In this document: piece after piece, positions 23,893 to 32,591 of the stretch
Numbering within the stretch: position 1 is the first letter of the stretch
Layout of the letters: the number at the start of each line of letters is the position of its first letter
Source: Protofrankia sp963555915
Lineage (GTDB): Bacteria; Actinomycetota; Actinomycetes; Frankiales; Frankiaceae
Reading direction: 5' to 3'
DNA length: 64,000 nt
NCBI RefSeq assembly: GCF_963555915.1
Contig: NZ_CAUVXL010000031.1
Span: forward strand, 10,283 to 74,282
Position numbers and translations under genes: made by a program
The notes under the pieces: generated by a model
Told to the model about the DNA's origin: nothing
Databases searched by the model: none
The model's input: only the letters and a program-made list of their open reading frames with translations

Positions 23893-24682
23893 CGCGCACC
23901 GTCCGGATCGGACTTGCGTCGCCGAGCTTGGCGCGGACCTGGGCGACATGGACATCGACGGTCCGGGTGCCCGCCGCCGCCGAATATCCCCACACCTGTG
24001 ACAGCAGCCGTTCACGGGAGTGGACCAGACCGGGCCGCCGCAGCAGGGCGGACAGCAGGTCGAATTCTGTCGCCGTGAGGACGACATCCCGACCGTCGGC
24101 CAGAACGCGGCGGCGGCCGAGGTCCATCACAACCGTGCCGGCCCGCAGGGTCTGGGAGATGTCGGGTGCGCCGGCCGTGCGGCGTAGCACCGTTCGCAGT
24201 CGGGTGACGAGTTCGCGCGGGGAGAAGGGCTTGGTGACGTAGTCGTCCGCGCCCAGTTCCAGACCCAGGATCCGGTCCGCTTCGTCGTCGCGTGCCGTCA
24301 CGATGAGTACGGGGATCCAGTTCTCCTCGCGCCGCAACGTCCGGATGATGTCCAGGCCGTTCATCCCGGGCAGGCGGATGTCGAGAATGATCGCTACCGG
24401 CGCCAGCAGTCTGGCCGCGGCCAGTCCGTCCGCGCCGTCGGCGCAGACATGCGCACCGAACCCGTCACGGGCCAGATACAGCCGGATGAGGTCGGCGATA
24501 TGGCGCTCGTCCTCGACGACCAGGACGAGACCGGACGAGTCGTCTCCCACGGTCGTCAGTGTGACGTTGGTGAGCGTCGATGCGCGCACTGCCCCCGCGG
24601 CGAGTGGCGTGGTACTGCCGCCGGGGACGGCGCCCCGGACGGCAAGACCGACAGCACTGGTGAACGAGCCCGCTGTGCCCAT
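23867..24682 (-). CDS. OmpR-family response regulator
   Basis: The receiver domain has VLVVEDERHIADLIRLYLA, the phospho-Asp in IILDIRLPGMNGLDI, the conserved T (VTARDD) and K (VTKPFS). It is followed by a winged-helix effector (LTATEFDLLSALLRRPG, LLSQVWGYSAAAGTRTVDVHV, IRTVRGVGYTADA). The frame is open to 24730. I place the start at the ATG at 24682 (271 residues), leaving about 50 unstructured residues before the receiver, so a later start is possible. The gene overlaps the kinase gene, a cognate pair. Confidence 0.9.
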   Translation of the reverse strand: MGTAGSFTSAVGLAVRGAVPGGSTTPLAAGAVRASTLTNVTLTTVGDDSSGLVLVVEDERHIADLIRLYLARDGFGAHVCADGADGLAAARLLAPVAIILDIRLPGMNGLDIIRTLRREENWIPVLIVTARDDEADRILGLELGADDYVTKPFSPRELVTRLRTVLRRTAGAPDISQTLRAGTVVMDLGRRRVLADGRDVVLTATEFDLLSALLRRPGLVHSRERLLSQVWGYSAAAGTRTVDVHVAQVRAKLGDASPIRTVRGVGYTADA

Positions 24683-25047
24683 CGCCGCTTCACGTCGATC
24701 ACGTTGACGGGCCCGCGCCTCCATCCGCATCTTCGGGAACCGCTCGGCCTGGGATCAAGTGTCGGAGTCTGCCCCGCCCGCAGGGCCAACAAAATCCGAC
24801 TGTTCAGCGTTTCTCTGAGTGAGCCCCTCCCTTGTCGGCGGTCATTGCCTCGCGAATAATCGACCAGCGACCTGATCGATCCCGCGGCCAGGTCGGGACG
24901 GTCAAGGGGGTGGGGAGCGCGACTCGATGCGATCATGCACGCGGGCGAATCGTCCCGGGGGCGGTGGCGGTGGGAGAAAGACCAGGCGACCCCACAGCCG
25001 ACGCCCTCCCCGCAGCGGCGGCTGACCGGCGCGGGCCCGCGGCGCGC

Positions 25048-26778
25048 ATGACCAGACATGGGGAGGGACTCCGGGGCCGGTACGGCGTCCCGGCGCTCGC
25101 CGTGGCGGGCGCGGTCTTCGGCGCGGTGGTGCTCTGGCTGGCCGATGCCGGTCGGGATCCGGGCACGACCGGCACCCTCTTCTCTGGCGTTGTCGGCGGG
25201 CTCTATCTGTTGACCGGTTCCGTCACGCACCTGCGCCGGCCGGGCCCGTTCGGGCTGCTGATGGTGACGGTCGGCATCGCCTGGTTCGCCGAGGACCTGC
25301 AGATCTCGATCGACCCGGTGGCGCACACCGTTGGGATGTTCTTCCGGTCCGTGGCCTCGGCGTGTCTCGTGCACCTCCTGCTGGCCTTCCCGGAGGGGCG
25401 GCTACGGACACGCACCGAGCGGGTGGTGACCGGCGCCGTGTATGTGTTCGTGCTCGTCCTCGTGCCGCTGGGCGTCCCGTTCTACCGGTCGTTGACGCCG
25501 AACCTGCTGCTCGTTGCCGACCTGGCCCGGACGCAGGACATGCTGATTGACGGCGCGCAGGTGGTGTTCACCGTGGTCGTCGGCGGGCAGCTGGTCCGGC
25601 GCTGGCTCGTCGCCACCCCGCCGGCCCGCCGGGTGCTCGCGCCGGTGTACGGCGTCGGGCTCGTCGGGAGCGTCGCGTCGCTGCTCCACCCGGCGGCGCT
25701 GCCCGGTTCGAGTGCGTTGCTGGTCAACGATGTCGCCCACCTCGCCACGCTCGGGCTCCCGGTGGCGTTCCTGGCCGGCGCGCTGCGCGTCCGGCTCGGC
25801 CGCACGGCCGTCGCGGACCTCTTGATCCAGCTGCCGCAGATACCGCCGACCGAGCTGCGTGGCCTGCTGGCCCGCGCGCTCGGCGACCCGACGCTGCGCA
25901 TCGCCTACCCCCGCCCGGACGACGCCGGCTCCGCCAACAACTACCTGGATGCCGACGGACGGCCCGTCACGCCCCGTCCGGACGACGCGGTCACTTCGGT
26001 CCGGCGCGGCCTGCGCGTGGTCGCTGTGCTCCTGCACGACCCGGCGCTGCGCGCCGACAGGCACGTTCTGCATGCCGTGACGGCGGCCGCGGCGCTGGAG
26101 CTGGACAACCAGCGGCTCGCCGCGGAGGTGCGGGCACAGCTTGCCGAGGTCCACGCGTCCCGGGTCCGCATCGTTGCGGCAGCCGACGGGCAGCGCCGCC
26201 GGATCGAACGCGATCTGCACGACGGCGCCCAGCAACAGCTCGTCACGGCTGCGCTGATCCTGCGGCTGGCGCGGGACCGGCTCGGCCCAGCACCGCCCGA
26301 CCTCGAGCTCGACGCGCTCCTGCAACGGGCCGCCGACGGACTGGATGCGGCGATGACGGAACTGCGCGAGCTGGCCCGCGGCATCCACCCCGCGGTGCTC
26401 ACGGAGGCCGGGCTGCTACCCGCGCTGCGGGCACTCGCCACCCGCTCGGCGTACCCCGTGCATGTCGTCGACGGCCCCGCGTTGCCGCCGCTGGCGGACT
26501 GGGTGGCCGCGACGGCCTACTTCGTCGCGGCCGAGGCCGTGACGAACGCGGCGAAGCACGCCTGTGCCAGCCAGGTCCACGTCCATGTCCGGGCCTGCGG
26601 GAACCGGCTGCTCGTCACCGTCGCAGACGACGGCGTCGGCGGCGCCGACATGAGCACCGGGACCGGCCTGCTCGGGCTGCGTGACCGGGTCGCCGCGCTC
26701 GACGGCAAGCTGGTCGTGCGCAGTTTCCCCGGCGCCGGGACGTCCGTCCACGCCGAGTTACCCCTGGAGGGGCCGTGA
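25048..26778 (+). CDS. NarL-type membrane sensor histidine kinase
   Basis: The protein has 576 residues from the ATG at 25048; the frame is open from 24832 but the extra 72 residues look non-coding. The N-terminal half is about eight membrane helices without an obvious extracellular domain (VAGAVFGAVVLWLAD, GLYLLTGSVTHLRR, FFRSVASACLVHLLLAFPEG). The HisKA_3 box is RRIERDLHDGAQQQLV (His about 391) and the HATPase has AAEAVTNAAKHA, VADDGVGGA and GTGLLGLRDRVAALDGK. The stop overlaps the LuxR regulator start (GTGA), so they form a coupled pair. The membrane-embedded sensor suggests a signal in the lipid phase. Confidence 0.93.
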   Translation: MTRHGEGLRGRYGVPALAVAGAVFGAVVLWLADAGRDPGTTGTLFSGVVGGLYLLTGSVTHLRRPGPFGLLMVTVGIAWFAEDLQISIDPVAHTVGMFFRSVASACLVHLLLAFPEGRLRTRTERVVTGAVYVFVLVLVPLGVPFYRSLTPNLLLVADLARTQDMLIDGAQVVFTVVVGGQLVRRWLVATPPARRVLAPVYGVGLVGSVASLLHPAALPGSSALLVNDVAHLATLGLPVAFLAGALRVRLGRTAVADLLIQLPQIPPTELRGLLARALGDPTLRIAYPRPDDAGSANNYLDADGRPVTPRPDDAVTSVRRGLRVVAVLLHDPALRADRHVLHAVTAAAALELDNQRLAAEVRAQLAEVHASRVRIVAAADGQRRRIERDLHDGAQQQLVTAALILRLARDRLGPAPPDLELDALLQRAADGLDAAMTELRELARGIHPAVLTEAGLLPALRALATRSAYPVHVVDGPALPPLADWVAATAYFVAAEAVTNAAKHACASQVHVHVRACGNRLLVTVADDGVGGADMSTGTGLLGLRDRVAALDGKLVVRSFPGAGTSVHAELPLEGP

Positions 26779-27461
26779 CCACCGCAACCACTCCACCCGC
26801 CCCGGCCGCGGGGGTGACGCGCGTCGTGCTCGCCGACGACGCGTCGCTTTTCCGGGCGGCACTTGCCGAGTTGCTGGAACGCGACGGGTACGCGATCGTC
26901 GCGCAGGCCGGGAACGCAGACGAGCTGCTTGACGCCGTCGAGCGGCACCGCCCGGACATCGCGGTCGTCGACATCCGGATGCCGCCCACCCACCGCCTGG
27001 AAGGGCTGCGCGCGGCCGTGCTGCTGCGGCAGCGCCACCCTGGGACGGGCGTGCTGGTGCTGTCGCAGTATCTGGAGGTCGCGCACCTCGACGAGCTGGT
27101 CGGGCACACCGCGCGCGGCGTCGGCTACCTCCTCAAGGACCGGGTCACCGGGCCCGACTTCCTGGACGCCGTCCGCCGGGTGGCCGCCGACGGCTGCGCG
27201 TTCGACCCCGAGGTCGTCCCGCTGCTCGTCGGCGGCAGGGGCTGGCGCGACGAGCTGGCCGAGCTCAGCCCGCGGGAACGGCAGGTCCTCGCGCTGATGG
27301 CGCAGGGCCGGTCCAACAACGCGATCGCCGACGAGCTGCACCTCACGACGCGCACCGTCGAGACGCACGTCCGCAACGTCTTTCAGCGGCTTGCGCTGCC
27401 CGACGAGGCCGAGCACAACCGTCGCGTCCTCGCGGTACTCGCCTACCTGCGGTCGGCCTGA
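26775..27461 (+). CDS. NarL/LuxR-family response regulator
   Basis: The protein has 228 residues with a GTG start inside the kinase stop. The receiver has VVLADDASLFRAALAELLE, phospho-Asp in AVVDIRMPPTH, and K in YLLKDRV. The LuxR-type helix-turn-helix lies at about residues 160-215 (LSPRERQVLALMAQGRSNNA, VETHVRNVFQRL). It is the cognate partner of the upstream kinase. Its 3' end overlaps the convergent receiver gene by 19 bp. Confidence 0.95.
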   Translation: MTTATTPPAPAAGVTRVVLADDASLFRAALAELLERDGYAIVAQAGNADELLDAVERHRPDIAVVDIRMPPTHRLEGLRAAVLLRQRHPGTGVLVLSQYLEVAHLDELVGHTARGVGYLLKDRVTGPDFLDAVRRVAADGCAFDPEVVPLLVGGRGWRDELAELSPRERQVLALMAQGRSNNAIADELHLTTRTVETHVRNVFQRLALPDEAEHNRRVLAVLAYLRSA

Positions 27462-27826
27462 CGCGCCACGATCAGCGCCAGCGCGGCCGCCGACAGCGTC
27501 GACTTGGGGAGGAACCCGGCCGCGGACGACCGCTCGACCGCGTCGCCGTAGTGCTCGGCGTCGCGCACCGAACAGAACACCACCGTGACGCCGGGGGCCG
27601 CGCGGTGCAGCGCCCGGCAGACGCTGAACCCGTCCATGTCGGGCAAGGTGACGTCCAGCAGCACGACATCGGGGTCCGCTTCGGGCACGCCGGCCAGCGC
27701 CTCAGCCCCGGTCGCGGCGTCGCCCACCACCTGGTAGCCGCCGCCTTCCAGGAGCGCGCGGGCGACGGCGCGGAACGGCGCGTTGTCGTCGACGATGAAG
27801 ACGCGGCCCACCGCCACCCGGTCCAT
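27443..27826 (-). CDS. Stand-alone receiver-domain protein
   Basis: The protein has 127 residues from the ATG at 27826: VGRVFIVDDNAPFRAVARAL, phospho-Asp in DVVLLDVTLPDMDGFSV, then FCSVRD and FLPKSTLS (Lys). No output domain is present. The gene is convergent with the LuxR regulator and divergent from the phospho-signalling operon at 27948. It may be a phosphate sink or a diffusible relay for the neighbouring kinase. A longer open frame upstream has no domain support. Confidence 0.88.
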   Translation of the reverse strand: MDRVAVGRVFIVDDNAPFRAVARALLEGGGYQVVGDAATGAEALAGVPEADPDVVLLDVTLPDMDGFSVCRALHRAAPGVTVVFCSVRDAEHYGDAVERSSAAGFLPKSTLSAAALALIVARQADRR

Positions 27827-27947
27827 CGCACGGACGGTAGCACCCGGTCTCCGGCCCCGACCTCGGTGCCAGCACTGGGAAAACCGGTCCCGGAAGCCGG
27901 TGTCGGCACCGATGTGCCCGGTCGCGGTCCGCCCGAGACTCCTTCCC

Positions 27948-28451
27948 ATGAAGGCTGCGCTGAAGGTGCTCGCACGCGTGCTTGCCACGATCGTCGTACT
28001 CGCGGTCGTCGGCGGCCAGATCACCGCCTGCTCCAGCTCGCCCGGTCTCGGCGGCGGCACGGGCGGGTCGGGCACGAGTGGGCGCCCGGATGTCACGACG
28101 AGCGCGACATCGAAGGTGACGGGAACCCCGAACGTCACGACGAGCGCGACGGCGGACTCGACGGGAACCCCGAATGTCACGCAGCGGGGCACGAACAGCA
28201 CTAACCGCGTCGACTGCGCGAGTATCGACAGCAAGCTGAAGATCTCCGCCTACCACGGGGCGATCCGCTGGAAGGCCACGTCCGCGTCGGGTGTCTCGGT
28301 CACCCCGTCGTCCGGGTTCCTCCACGAGGACGAGAGCGAGGTCGTCCGTATCGGCGGGAGCTACTCCGGCGGCGGGGGTTTCACGGTGGTCGTCTCCGCC
28401 CCGAACCGGACCGGTTCGGGCAGCGTCAACTCGCCGTTCACATGCGTGTGA
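27948..28451 (+). CDS. Lipoprotein, first gene of phospho-signalling operon
   Basis: The protein has 167 residues. A signal sequence (VLARVLATIVVLAVVGG) with a lipobox-like QITAC is followed by a Thr/Ser-rich linker with an internal repeat (VTTSATxxxTGTPNV twice), then a short C-terminal domain (LKISAYHGAIRWKATSASG, then GFTVVVSAPNRTGSG) that looks like an all-beta fold with two cysteines. No family is recognised. Its end overlaps the next gene by 10 nt, so it is probably the surface member of the operon. No clear ribosome site is seen. Confidence 0.65.
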   Translation: MKAALKVLARVLATIVVLAVVGGQITACSSSPGLGGGTGGSGTSGRPDVTTSATSKVTGTPNVTTSATADSTGTPNVTQRGTNSTNRVDCASIDSKLKISAYHGAIRWKATSASGVSVTPSSGFLHEDESEVVRIGGSYSGGGGFTVVVSAPNRTGSGSVNSPFTCV

Positions 28452-29023
28452 CAGAGCGTCGCGCGTCGCCGTGGCGGCACCCGGCGCTGGCACCCGGGTA
28501 CGCGGCGGTGATCGCGTTCGGTGCCGTCGCGCTGTCAAGCCTCATCCTGCCGCGGGAGGGGGTCACCGTCACTGTGTTGGCGGCGGATGCCCGGCTCCTG
28601 GCCGACCTGACCGTCCAGGTCCGCGACCAGGACGTGTGCGTGGTCTCGTCGGCGGCCCCGGTGCGGCTGGTCGGGCCGAAGCCGGCGTCGGCGTGCAGCC
28701 GGGAGAGCCGGGAGCAGATATCCGACGGCAGGGAGACCAAACTGACCGTCGAGCCGGTCCAGGTGGTCGCGGAGACGACGGACAAGGGCGTCCAGGTCCC
28801 GAGCATCAGCACGGTCACGATCCGCGACGCAGAGCGCGTGTTACAGAGCTACGTACTCGACAAGACCGGGCGGTTCACGCCGTCCAAGCTGCCGCTGAAC
28901 GCGACGGTCTGCCTGGACCTGCCGACCGGCTGGCGGTTCGCCGACTCGAAAACGACCGGCCAGCAGTGCCAGCCGGTCACCAACCCGGCCGCCGACGTGC
29001 GGTTCCGCCTGGAGAAGTCGTGA
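28442..29023 (+). CDS. Membrane-anchored extracytoplasmic protein of unknown function
   Basis: The protein has 193 residues. One N-terminal membrane span (YAAVIAFGAVALSSLILP) precedes an extracellular part with three or four cysteines (QDVCVV, SACSRE, TVCLDL, QQCQPV) and mainly beta character. No known domain is recognised. It overlaps both neighbours (the upstream stop by 10 nt, the downstream start as GTGA), so it is translationally coupled within the operon. A sensor or accessory role for the kinase system is inferred from context only. Confidence 0.65.
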   Translation: MRVTERRASPWRHPALAPGYAAVIAFGAVALSSLILPREGVTVTVLAADARLLADLTVQVRDQDVCVVSSAAPVRLVGPKPASACSRESREQISDGRETKLTVEPVQVVAETTDKGVQVPSISTVTIRDAERVLQSYVLDKTGRFTPSKLPLNATVCLDLPTGWRFADSKTTGQQCQPVTNPAADVRFRLEKS

Positions 29024-29625
29024 CGGGACGGCCCGCGGCGGGACGGCTCCAGCTCCCGCTGCTCGCGACGTCGGCGCTCGTCGCGGCCGGATTCGGCTGG
29101 GCCCTGCGGTTCCAGGACCGCCCGTTCGAGATGACGCTCGCCGTGGTTCTCGGGTCCGCCGCCGCAGGCACGCTGCTCGCGGCTCTGCTGGGGCAACCGG
29201 TCACGGACCGCGCCCAATCGCCGGAACTGAGGCGCCCGTCGTCCGGGCCGGGCGCCGGCGGCGCGCAGCCGCAGACCTCGCAGCCGCAGACCTCGCAGCC
29301 GGAGGCCACGAAGCTTGTGCTGCCGGTCGGGCAGCCGGCAGGCAGCGCCCCGCCCGCGGGGCAGTGGTGGAACAGGGACGCCCCGCCGGCCGCGGCACCC
29401 GCGGCGACCGCGCCGGCCCGCCCGGCTCCGCGCGATCTCGGGGAGCTGCGCGACTCCGCCCGCGTCGTGCAGTGCCCGCGATGCGGCGCGTTCCGCCTCG
29501 ACGTCCGGCACGCCGGTGCGGGATACGCGTTCCACTGCCGCGTCGATGGCCACGAGTGGACCTGGCAGCCCGGAGCCGCGTGGCCGGTCGTCGTCGTCGC
29601 GAGTCGCCGCCGAAATACCCGCTGA
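29020..29625 (+). CDS. Membrane protein with WW-motif linker and C-terminal zinc ribbon
   Basis: The protein has 201 residues from a GTG overlapping the previous stop. Two membrane helices (LPLLATSALVAAGFGWAL and MTLAVVLGSAAAGTLLAALL) are followed by a repeat-containing linker (QPQTSQPQTSQPE), the motif GQWWNRDAPP (Trp-Trp codons 29365-29370), and a C-terminal zinc-ribbon-like element (VQCPRCGAFRLDV, then HCRVDGHEW). The zinc ribbon and WW linker face the cytoplasm if the N-terminal helix pair is a hairpin. Zinc ribbons are associated with the kinases of TerY-P triads; here one is on a separate membrane protein. Confidence 0.65.
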   Translation: MTGRPAAGRLQLPLLATSALVAAGFGWALRFQDRPFEMTLAVVLGSAAAGTLLAALLGQPVTDRAQSPELRRPSSGPGAGGAQPQTSQPQTSQPEATKLVLPVGQPAGSAPPAGQWWNRDAPPAAAPAATAPARPAPRDLGELRDSARVVQCPRCGAFRLDVRHAGAGYAFHCRVDGHEWTWQPGAAWPVVVVASRRRNTR

Positions 29626-29642
29626 CCAGGACGGATGGACGA

Positions 29643-30485
29643 ATGTACGAGCAGACCTTCTCCCGTACCAACCCCGGCTGCATCATGTTCCTGCTGGACC
29701 GGTCCGACTCGATGAAGCAGCCGTGGCAGTCCAGCGGGGGTACCCTCGCCGATGGCGCCGCCCGCGCCGTGAACAAGATCCTGCTCGATCTGTGCGTGAA
29801 GTCGGCGAAGGAGGTCGGCGGCCGGGCCAGGCACTACTTCGACGTCAGCGTCTTCGGCTACGGCGCCTGCCCGGTGGCGGGCGGCGAGGGCGTCGAGCCG
29901 GCGCTGGCCGGGCGGCCGATCGTGCCGATCCCGGATGTGTTCGACAACCCGCTGCGAGTCGAGGCCGACCAGTCGGTCGACGCCGTCGCCGGCTCCCGGC
30001 TCCCGGTCTGGATCGAGCCGGTGTTCGGCTACCGCACCCCCATGTGCCAGGCCATCGCGACGGCGGGCGAGCACGTGTACGAGTGGGCGGCCAGCCATCC
30101 AGACTCGTTCCCGCCGATCGTCATCAACATCACCGACGGAATGGTCACCGACAGCCCGTACGACGGCGCCGGCCTCGCCGAGTGGGCCGCCCGACTCACC
30201 TCGATCGAGACCCGTTACGGCCAGGCGCTGCTGTTCAACATCTTCCTGTCGCCGACAGTCGCGCCCGAGGCGCTGTTTCCGGTCACGGCGACAGGGCTGC
30301 CCGAACCGGGCCCCGAGCTGTTCGCGATCTCCAGCGCGCTGCCGGCGTCGATGGTCGCGAACGCCCGCGGCGCGCGGGTGGAGATCGCGGACGGCGCCCG
30401 CGGGTTCGTGTTCAACGCCGGCCTGGCGACGCTCGTGTGGTTCCTGGAGATCGGCACCCGGGTCGCCGACGTCCGGGACCGGTGA
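29643..30485 (+). CDS. VWA-domain protein (TerY-like)
   Basis: The protein has 280 residues. The MIDAS motif DRSDSM (DxSxS) sits at the start of the domain (GCIMFLLDRSDSM), with a conserved Thr region (YRTPMCQAIATA) and NITDGMVTD. Cytoplasmic VWA proteins of this type occur with a PP2C phosphatase and a kinase (TerY-P triads), where they are thought to act as metal-dependent scaffolds. It is followed 10 nt later by the PP2C gene, consistent with that arrangement. Confidence 0.88.
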   Translation: MYEQTFSRTNPGCIMFLLDRSDSMKQPWQSSGGTLADGAARAVNKILLDLCVKSAKEVGGRARHYFDVSVFGYGACPVAGGEGVEPALAGRPIVPIPDVFDNPLRVEADQSVDAVAGSRLPVWIEPVFGYRTPMCQAIATAGEHVYEWAASHPDSFPPIVINITDGMVTDSPYDGAGLAEWAARLTSIETRYGQALLFNIFLSPTVAPEALFPVTATGLPEPGPELFAISSALPASMVANARGARVEIADGARGFVFNAGLATLVWFLEIGTRVADVRDR

Positions 30486-30495
30486 GGACCTCCTG

Positions 30496-31290
30496 ATGAT
30501 CCTCGCCCGCTCCGCCTGTTTCTGGCTGGAGAAGCTGGGTAGCGCGGCACCGGAATGGGAGGACGCCGCTGCCTGCCACGACGGCGACCCGGCCGCCGGT
30601 GTCGCGCCCCGCTACGTGGTTGTGGACGGCGCCACCGAGGCCTACGACGCAATCCGCTGGGTGGCGCAGCTGGTCGGCTCGTTCGTCGCCGACACCGGGC
30701 CCGACCTCACCCCCGACGGGCTGTGCGCCTGGTTCGAGCAGGTCCAGCGGCTGTGGGTGGCCGAGGCGCCCGCGCGGTTCGCGACGGTCATCGAGGAACA
30801 CAAGTTCCACACGCAGGGGTCGTTCGCGACGTTCCTGGGATGCCGCCTCACCGGCCTCGACGGGCCCCGGGCCCGCTGGGAGGCAGCCGCGCTCGGGGAC
30901 ACCGTGCTGTTCCACGTCCGGGCCGGCCGGCTGCTCACGCACTTCCCGCCGATCGACGTGGACGACTTCGGTCTCTCCCCTGACGGGATAGGCACCCGCC
31001 CGGAGGCGCTCGGCCCGATGCTGCGTGCGCTGGAGCTGGCCAGTGGCGAGGTTCGCGCGGGCGACGTGCTCTTCATCGCCACCGACGCGCTGGCCCAGTG
31101 GCTGCTGTTGGAGACCGGTCGCGACGAGGCGTCGCTGTGGGCGGCCCTCGCCGGCCTGGACCACGACGCGGCGTTCGCGGCGATCGTCGCCGACCAGCGC
31201 GCGGCCGGGCGCATGCGCAACGACGACGTCACCCTGCTGCGGGTCCAGCTCGCCACGACCGAGCCCGGCGCGCTGGTGGTCCCGTTATGA
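30496..31290 (+). CDS. PP2C-family protein phosphatase
   Basis: The protein has 264 residues. PP2C metal-binding elements are visible in a divergent form: VVVDGATEAYD near the N-terminus, AALGDTVLFHVRAGRL, LFIATDALAQWLL, and NDDVTLLRVQL at the C-terminus. It would dephosphorylate Ser/Thr sites set by the operon's kinase. It lies between the VWA gene and the kinase-fold gene and overlaps the latter (ATGA). Confidence 0.85.
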   Translation: MILARSACFWLEKLGSAAPEWEDAAACHDGDPAAGVAPRYVVVDGATEAYDAIRWVAQLVGSFVADTGPDLTPDGLCAWFEQVQRLWVAEAPARFATVIEEHKFHTQGSFATFLGCRLTGLDGPRARWEAAALGDTVLFHVRAGRLLTHFPPIDVDDFGLSPDGIGTRPEALGPMLRALELASGEVRAGDVLFIATDALAQWLLLETGRDEASLWAALAGLDHDAAFAAIVADQRAAGRMRNDDVTLLRVQLATTEPGALVVPL

Positions 31291-32591
31291 CCGATCACCT
31301 GTCCGCCGAGGACTACATCAAGGCCGTCCAGCGGCCCGACCTCGTGTTCGACCGTCCCGAGCTGGCCGAGGCCCGGTTCGACGTGCACCCGATGCTGGGC
31401 ATTCCCGTCCCGGCGTCGGGCAGCACGGCGGTCGTGTTCCGGGCGACGGTCGGCGCCACCGCGCAGGCGCTGCGCTTCTTCACCCGCGAGGACGCCTCCA
31501 CGCAGCAGCGTTACACCGCGCTCAACGCCTGGTTCACCGAGCACGGCCTCACCGACGACGTCGCCAGCTGCCGATGGGTGGACGACGCGATCCTTGTCAA
31601 CGGGCGGCGCTGGCCGATGGTCCAGATGGAGTGGGTGGACGGGCGCACGCTCGACCGGCATGTCGAGGATCTCGTCGAGAACGACGACCGCGCGGCGCTG
31701 GAGACGCTCGCCGGCTCGTGGCGCGACCTGCTGCGCCGGACGCAGGCCGCCCGGTTCGCTCACGGCGACCTGCAGCACGGCAACGTGCTTGTCGACACGG
31801 CAGGCCGGCTGCGCCTGGTCGACTTCGACAGCTCGTGGATCGCCCCGTTCACCGGCTCCTCGCCGCCGTCGGAGGGCGGGCACCGCAACTACCAGCCCGA
31901 GAACCGGCTCTGGGGCCCATGGATGGACACGTTCCCCGGTCTCGTCGTCTATCTCTCGCTGCTGGCGCTCGCCCGCGAGCCGAATCAGTGGGAGCAGCTC
32001 AACGACGGCGAGAACCTGCTCTTCCAGCACAAGGACTACTTGCCCCCGCACCGGACCCAGGCATGGTCGTGGGTCGAGCGGCTGCACGACCCACAGATCG
32101 ACGGGCTCGCAGCCCGGCTGCGGGTCTGCTGCGCCCCGGGCTGGACGGCCACCGGCGACCTGGAAGGGCTGATCGCGGGACCGGTCCCATGGTGGACCCG
32201 CACCGCCGCCCACCCGCCGGCCGACGCGCAGCCCCAGCCCACCACCGCGTGGCCGCGGCCCCGCCCCCAGCCCGGTCCCCGGCCGACGGGGCAGCCCGTG
32301 TGGTGGCAGCAGCCAACCGGGCCGCAGCCCGGACCGACGCAGCCGCCCCCGACGCAGCCGGCCCCAACGCAGCCGGCCCCAGCGCGGGCAGCCGACGCCG
32401 GGCGGGTGCTGCGCGCAGTGGTCGCGGCGCTGGCCTGGGTGTTCGGCAGTGTCCTGATCGCCGGTGCGCTCATCAATCTCGCCGTGCTGCACGCCATCGT
32501 GCCAGACCTGATCATTCTTGTTTCCATTCTCGCCCTCATGGTCCGGCGACGACGACGGCGGCGGCGACAACCACCGGGGAAGGCGCGATGA
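31287..32591 (+). CDS. Kinase-fold protein with Pro-rich WW linker and two membrane helices
   Basis: The protein has 434 residues. The N-terminal ~290 residues have a kinase/phosphotransferase fold: HGDLQHGNVLVD is the catalytic loop and LVDFDSSW the metal loop. No clear Gly-rich loop is seen and the usual VAIK Lys is not evident (ALRFF in that place), so activity is uncertain. A Pro-rich linker (PTQPPPTQPAPTQPAP) has two WW motifs, PVPWWTRTA (32190-32195) and PVWWQQPTG (32301-32306). Two C-terminal helices (VVAALAWVFGSVLIAGAL, IVPDLIILVSILALMV) and a very basic tail (RRRRRRRR) follow. It is coupled by ATGA on both sides. Confidence 0.8.
   Translation: MTDHLSAEDYIKAVQRPDLVFDRPELAEARFDVHPMLGIPVPASGSTAVVFRATVGATAQALRFFTREDASTQQRYTALNAWFTEHGLTDDVASCRWVDDAILVNGRRWPMVQMEWVDGRTLDRHVEDLVENDDRAALETLAGSWRDLLRRTQAARFAHGDLQHGNVLVDTAGRLRLVDFDSSWIAPFTGSSPPSEGGHRNYQPENRLWGPWMDTFPGLVVYLSLLALAREPNQWEQLNDGENLLFQHKDYLPPHRTQAWSWVERLHDPQIDGLAARLRVCCAPGWTATGDLEGLIAGPVPWWTRTAAHPPADAQPQPTTAWPRPRPQPGPRPTGQPVWWQQPTGPQPGPTQPPPTQPAPTQPAPARAADAGRVLRAVVAALAWVFGSVLIAGALINLAVLHAIVPDLIILVSILALMVRRRRRRRRQPPGKAR

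Noticed and set aside
24832..25047. 72-codon extension of the NarL-type kinase
   Set aside because: No membrane or domain features; the internal ATG at 25048 starts the first membrane helix region.
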